In this document: positions 61,239-64,000 of the stretch, piece after piece | Position numbering within the stretch: position 1 is the stretch's first letter | How the letters are laid out: the number at the start of each line of letters is the position of its first letter | Translations under genes and position numbers: made by a program | Assembly (NCBI RefSeq): GCF_025725685.1 | Contig: NZ_CP107008.1 | Span: 2,852,001 to 2,916,000, forward strand | Direction: 5' to 3' | Length of the DNA: 64,000 nt | Origin: Halomonas sp. M4R1S46 | GTDB taxonomy: Bacteria > Pseudomonadota > Gammaproteobacteria > Pseudomonadales > Halomonadaceae | Notes under the pieces: model-generated | What the model was told of the DNA's origin: nothing | Seen by the model: the letters and a program-made list of their open reading frames with translations, nothing else | Database searches by the model: none

Positions 61239-61716
61239 ATCGGCACCCGTCGGCGCGGCGACGACGCCCCAGGGCCAGGCCTCCGGCCACCACCAGCCAG
61301 GTCATGGCGGCGGCCACGCTGTCGTCGAGCACGATGCCGATCCCGCCGGGGATCGCCTCGGCCTGGGCCACCGGCAACGGCTTGGCGATATCGAAGCCCC
61401 GGTAGACGACGAAGGCGCCCGCCATGGCCAGCGGCTGCCGGGCCGCCGCCTGACCGATCACCGCCACCGGGAAGGCGACGATCTCGTCGAGCACGATGCG
61501 TCCATCGTCCTTGATGCCCAGCAGGCTCGCGGCCTGGTGACAGAGCGGCATCGCCGCCACCAGCAGCGCCGCCGCCACGGCCAGCTGCACGCGCCGGGCA
61601 CGGCCCAGCAGCCACCAGGCCAGTGGCAGGCCCAGCAGCGAGCCGAGGGTACCGGCGGCCAGGGGCGCCAGGCCCAGGCCGAGACCGGTGGCGAGCCACA
61701 TCAACACCGTTTCCAT
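61237..61716 (-). CDS. pgpA: Phosphatidylglycerophosphatase A-like protein
   Basis: 159 residues, three or four helices. LGLAPLAAGTLGSLLGLP, KDDGRIVLDEIVAFPVAV, FVVYRGFDIAKPLPVAQAEAIPGGIGIVLDDSVAA are the PgpA blocks; the usual DEVVG appears as DEIVA. It removes phosphate from phosphatidylglycerophosphate. The gene begins 12 bases after nnrU, with a ribosome site overlapping the nnrU stop, so they form an operon. Confidence 0.85.
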   Translation of the reverse strand: METVLMWLATGLGLGLAPLAAGTLGSLLGLPLAWWLLGRARRVQLAVAAALLVAAMPLCHQAASLLGIKDDGRIVLDEIVAFPVAVIGQAAARQPLAMAGAFVVYRGFDIAKPLPVAQAEAIPGGIGIVLDDSVAAAMTWLVVAGGLALGRRRRADGCR

Positions 61717-61728
61717 GGTCAGGGGTCC

Positions 61729-62301
61729 TCAGGCCGGCATCACCGGCACGCCGATCAGCCACGCATGCAGCCAGAAGGCGAAGACGGCGTAGGCCACCAC
61801 GCCGATCACCAGGCTGGTAACGGTGGCCGTCATCACCGGCCTGACGGGGGCCGGCATCGGACGACGACGGGCGGCGCGGAAGTCGAGCACCGCCCACAAC
61901 AGGAAGGCGCCGAAGAAGACGATATCCCCCAGGCCGCCGTTGGCCAGCAGGTGGGCCAGCGCCCACACCTTCACGCCGAGGATCATCGGATGCCCGAGCT
62001 TCGCCTTGAGGTGGTTGCGCGGCACATAGGCCGCCACCAGCAGGAGGAACGCGGGGATCATCAGCAGCGCCACCAGGTGGCGCATGGCCGGCGGCGGCGT
62101 CCACACGACCAGCGGGTCCAGGCGCATCTGGCCGAAGCCCCAGATCGCCAGCGCCAGGCCGATCAGCGAGACCAGGCTGTAGAGCGCCTTCCAGCGCCCT
62201 TCCCCCCACTGGGCGAGGCGCTCACGCCGCCAATCGTCGGCGACGATACGCACGGAGTGCACACCCAGGAAGATCACGAGGCCGAGGATCATCACGGTCA
62301 T
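61729..62301 (-). CDS. nnrU: NnrU-family membrane protein
   Basis: 190 residues with five or six helices; HSVRIVADDWRRERLAQWGEGRWKALYSLVSLIG and VPRNHLKAKLGHPMILGVKVWALAHLLANG are the family motifs. NnrU proteins occur with denitrification genes or alone as putative carotenoid-isomerase-like membrane proteins. No nor/nir denitrification genes are nearby. AAGGAG precedes the ATG. Confidence 0.85.
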   Translation of the reverse strand: MTVMILGLVIFLGVHSVRIVADDWRRERLAQWGEGRWKALYSLVSLIGLALAIWGFGQMRLDPLVVWTPPPAMRHLVALLMIPAFLLLVAAYVPRNHLKAKLGHPMILGVKVWALAHLLANGGLGDIVFFGAFLLWAVLDFRAARRRPMPAPVRPVMTATVTSLVIGVVAYAVFAFWLHAWLIGVPVMPA

Positions 62302-62391
62302 GGCGAGGAAGCTCCTTGAATCAGGGGGTTGTCGGATCCAAGGCAGCGTAGCCCCCGGGGCGGGTCGACACCAGCCCCGGGGCGGGAAGAA

Positions 62392-62832
62392 TCAGCCGCG
62401 GGTGACGTACTTGAGGATCTCCACCACCTGGGCCGGGGTGGTCGCCCAGGCCATGGCCGCGGCATCGACTTCCTTGAGGGGGTGCACGATCTGCTCGCCG
62501 TGCAGGGTCACGTAGGGCTTGCCCAGGGCGGCGCAGTAGCCGGCATCGAAGGCCGCGTTCCACTGCTTGTACTGGTCGCCGAAGCGCACCACCACCAGGT
62601 CGCTCTGCTCGATCAGGGTCTTGGTGCGGATGGCATTGACCTTGGACGACTTGTGGTCGCGCCAGAAGCCCTCGCTCGCCGGCCCCAGGGGGTCGCCGGC
62701 CGCATCGCTGGCCTCGTGGTCGGTGACCGGCGCGGTGAAGACGATGTCCAGGCCGGCGGCCTCGGCACCGCGCTGGATCTCCTCGCGCCAGTCGGTGTGG
62801 ATCTCGCCGGACAGGTAGACTCGAAAGCTCAT
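62392..62832 (-). CDS. ytoQ: YtoQ family protein
   Basis: 146 residues. FRVYLSGEIHTDWREEI, VTDHEASD, KVNAIRTKTLIEQSDLVVVRFGDQYKQWNAAFDAG and GYCAALGKPYVTLHGEQIVHPLKEVDAAA are the family blocks. It is distantly like nucleoside 2-deoxyribosyltransferases; activity unknown. GAGGAG precedes the ATG at 62832. The upstream ATG at 62961 adds an unlikely stretch. Confidence 0.85.
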   Translation of the reverse strand: MSFRVYLSGEIHTDWREEIQRGAEAAGLDIVFTAPVTDHEASDAAGDPLGPASEGFWRDHKSSKVNAIRTKTLIEQSDLVVVRFGDQYKQWNAAFDAGYCAALGKPYVTLHGEQIVHPLKEVDAAAMAWATTPAQVVEILKYVTRG

Positions 62833-63004
62833 GGGGCACTCCTCGATAACGGGATGGGCAAACGTGGAAATCCATCTTACGCCATCCGCCTTTGTATACA
62901 AGAGCCGACTCCCGCCCCGGGCCCGGCGGCCTTCGACAAGCCCGGCCGGACATCGCATCATGGATGTTTTCCTGCCCCCTCACGCAGCCACATGGGCACG
63001 ACGC

Positions 63005-63595
63005 ATGGTCCACGACACCACCCTACTCAACCGACGCATGACCCACTTCGACGATCACGAGGCGATCTGGCTGTTCGGCTACGGCTCGCTGATCTGGAAG
63101 GCCGGCTTTCCCTACCTGGAGTGCCGTCCGGCCCATATCCACGGCTGGGTACGCCGCTTCTGGCAGGGCTCCCACGACCACCGCGGCACCCCGGAGGCCC
63201 CGGGGCGGGTCGCCACCCTGCTGCCGCGCCCCGGCGCCGTCTGCCACGGCATGGCCTATCGCATCACCCCCGCGACCCTGCGCCCGCTGGACGTGCGCGA
63301 GAAGAACGGCTACCTGCGCGAGATCACCACCCTGCACTTCGCCGACGGTGACACCGCCCAGGGCCTGACCTACATCGCCACCGAGGACAACGCCGCCTTC
63401 CTGGGCGAGGCCGAGCCGGCGGCCATGGCCCGCCAGATCGCCGAGGCCCATGGCCCCAGTGGCCCCAACAGCGACTACCTGCTCAACCTCGCCGACGCCC
63501 TCGCCGCCCTCGGCGTGGAGGATCCCCATGTCGCCGACCTGGCCCGGCGCGTGCGCGCGCACGCCTCGTCCGGCGCCGAGCCACGCCCCCGTTGA
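63005..63595 (+). CDS. chaC: ChaC-type gamma-glutamylcyclotransferase
   Basis: About 196 residues from ATG at 63005 (185 from 63038). IWLFGYGSLIWKAGF is the substrate-binding YGSL motif; a glutamate in TYIATEDNAAFLGEAE is the probable general base region. It cleaves glutathione to 5-oxoproline and Cys-Gly. No good ribosome site was seen for 62960, 63005 or 63038, so the start is uncertain. Divergent from ytoQ. Confidence 0.8.
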   Translation: MVHDTTLLNRRMTHFDDHEAIWLFGYGSLIWKAGFPYLECRPAHIHGWVRRFWQGSHDHRGTPEAPGRVATLLPRPGAVCHGMAYRITPATLRPLDVREKNGYLREITTLHFADGDTAQGLTYIATEDNAAFLGEAEPAAMARQIAEAHGPSGPNSDYLLNLADALAALGVEDPHVADLARRVRAHASSGAEPRPR

Positions 63596-63795
63596 CGGCC
63601 GCCCGGCCGAGGCGAGCGTTCACCGCGGGTTCCGGACCCGGCGCGGCTCCCGGCCCGCCTTCCCGGCAGAGCGTGTACAATGACAGGTTACTCATATGAA
63701 GCCCGACGCTGCGCCGGCGGTGTCGACAGGGCCGAGGTCCGGGCCTCATGCGGATGGTGAGGCAGGCTGATTCCACTAGCGCAACATGGGAAGCA

Positions 63796-64000
63796 ATGAT
63801 GAGCGACAAGATCAAGGTGGCAGCCCCCCTGGTCATCCTGCATGGCGACGAGATGGCCCAGGTGGCCTTCGAAAGGATCCTCGAGACCTTCGTGACCTCC
63901 CGGCTGGACATCGACCTGGTCGAGATCGACCTGACCGCGGAGAACCGGCTGATCACCAACGGCCAGGCGGTGATCGACGCCATCGAGGCCCTCAACCGCC
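63796..64000 (+). CDS. icd: NADP-isocitrate dehydrogenase, eukaryotic-type dimeric form (partial)
   Basis: First 68 codons (MMSDKIKVAAPLVILHGDEMAQVAFERILETF...ENRLITNGQAVIDAIEALNR), cut by the window end. The pattern V-x-x-P-V-V-x-L-x-GDEM and DIDL is that of homodimeric NADP-isocitrate dehydrogenase, making 2-oxoglutarate and NADPH. TACAAT at 63676 may be a -10 box in the 200-base gap upstream. The first two ATGs are both possible. Confidence 0.65.
   Translation, partial: MMSDKIKVAAPLVILHGDEMAQVAFERILETFVTSRLDIDLVEIDLTAENRLITNGQAVIDAIEALNR

Noticed and set aside
61729..62301. Evidence for denitrification from NnrU
   Set aside because: NnrU-type proteins also occur without denitrification genes, and no nor, nos or nirS/K gene is present in this window.

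Overview
The window looks like chromosomal DNA of a high-GC gammaproteobacterium. A Halomonas-type organism (Halomonadaceae) is the best guess, from the GC-rich codon use, an assimilatory nitrate cluster with NasS/NasT control, an MntP gene behind a yybP-ykoY riboswitch, and a GMC-type dehydrogenase. This is an inference from gene content, not a database match. No rRNA, tRNA, CRISPR array or intact insertion sequence was found.

Layout. 1-5.5 kb: an SDR oxidoreductase, a secreted beta-propeller lyase-like protein, a SWIM zinc-finger protein, and a translationally coupled pair (small secreted protein plus membrane-anchored protein). 5.5-9.1 kb: a scarred accessory patch. Two diverged copies of a Phd/YefM antitoxin-derived repeat bracket an NfeD-like membrane protein and a MucD/DegP protease. 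Next to them lie a frameshifted rhuM remnant and a gene-free stretch with an array of GACATGTCGA-type motifs. 9.1-13.9 kb: a D-galactonate catabolic cluster (SMP-30 lactonase, dgoA, dgoK, dgoD, FadR-type regulator) that retains only a 25-codon scrap of what may have been its SDR dehydrogenase. 14-23.7 kb: a monooxygenase-like membrane protein, argE with a glutamine amidotransferase, an EamA exporter, a DEAD-box RNA helicase, a YaiI-type protein, and glutathionyl-hydroquinone reductase, LysR and pirin. 23.9-30.3 kb: a cell-wall group (M23 endopeptidase, ABC exporter, YcbB-type L,D-transpeptidase, a second L,D-transpeptidase-like protein). 30.6-34.9 kb: a nitrate/nitrite transporter and small redox or hydrolase genes.

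35.9-46.3 kb is the main system: assimilatory nitrate reduction. nasA and cobA are on the minus strand; nasT-nasS, a NasB-like flavoprotein, nirB and nirD are on the plus strand. nasA makes nitrite, NirBD makes ammonium, CobA supplies the siroheme precursor for NirB, and NasS/NasT sense nitrate. Sigma-54 -24/-12 matches precede narK, nasA, nasT and, more weakly, the flavoprotein-nirBD operon. An NtrC-like palindrome lies midway between the nasA and nasT promoters. A terminator preceded by an ANTAR-type hairpin lies in the nirB-operon leader. Together these suggest two layers of control: nitrogen status at initiation and nitrate by antitermination.

46.7-64 kb holds mostly household genes: PhoH-type ATPase, a diguanylate cyclase, an SLC13-esterase-prenyltransferase run, a cold-shock protein, a GMC oxidoreductase, a CBS protein, mntP with its Mn riboswitch, a CDF zinc exporter, an HPP protein, a PhoD-like phosphatase, nnrU-pgpA, ytoQ, chaC, and the start of a eukaryotic-type NADP-isocitrate dehydrogenase cut by the window edge. 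Small signs of rearrangement recur: a dispersed repeat between nirB and nirD, a tandem duplication with REP-like units, and several gene-start fragments.
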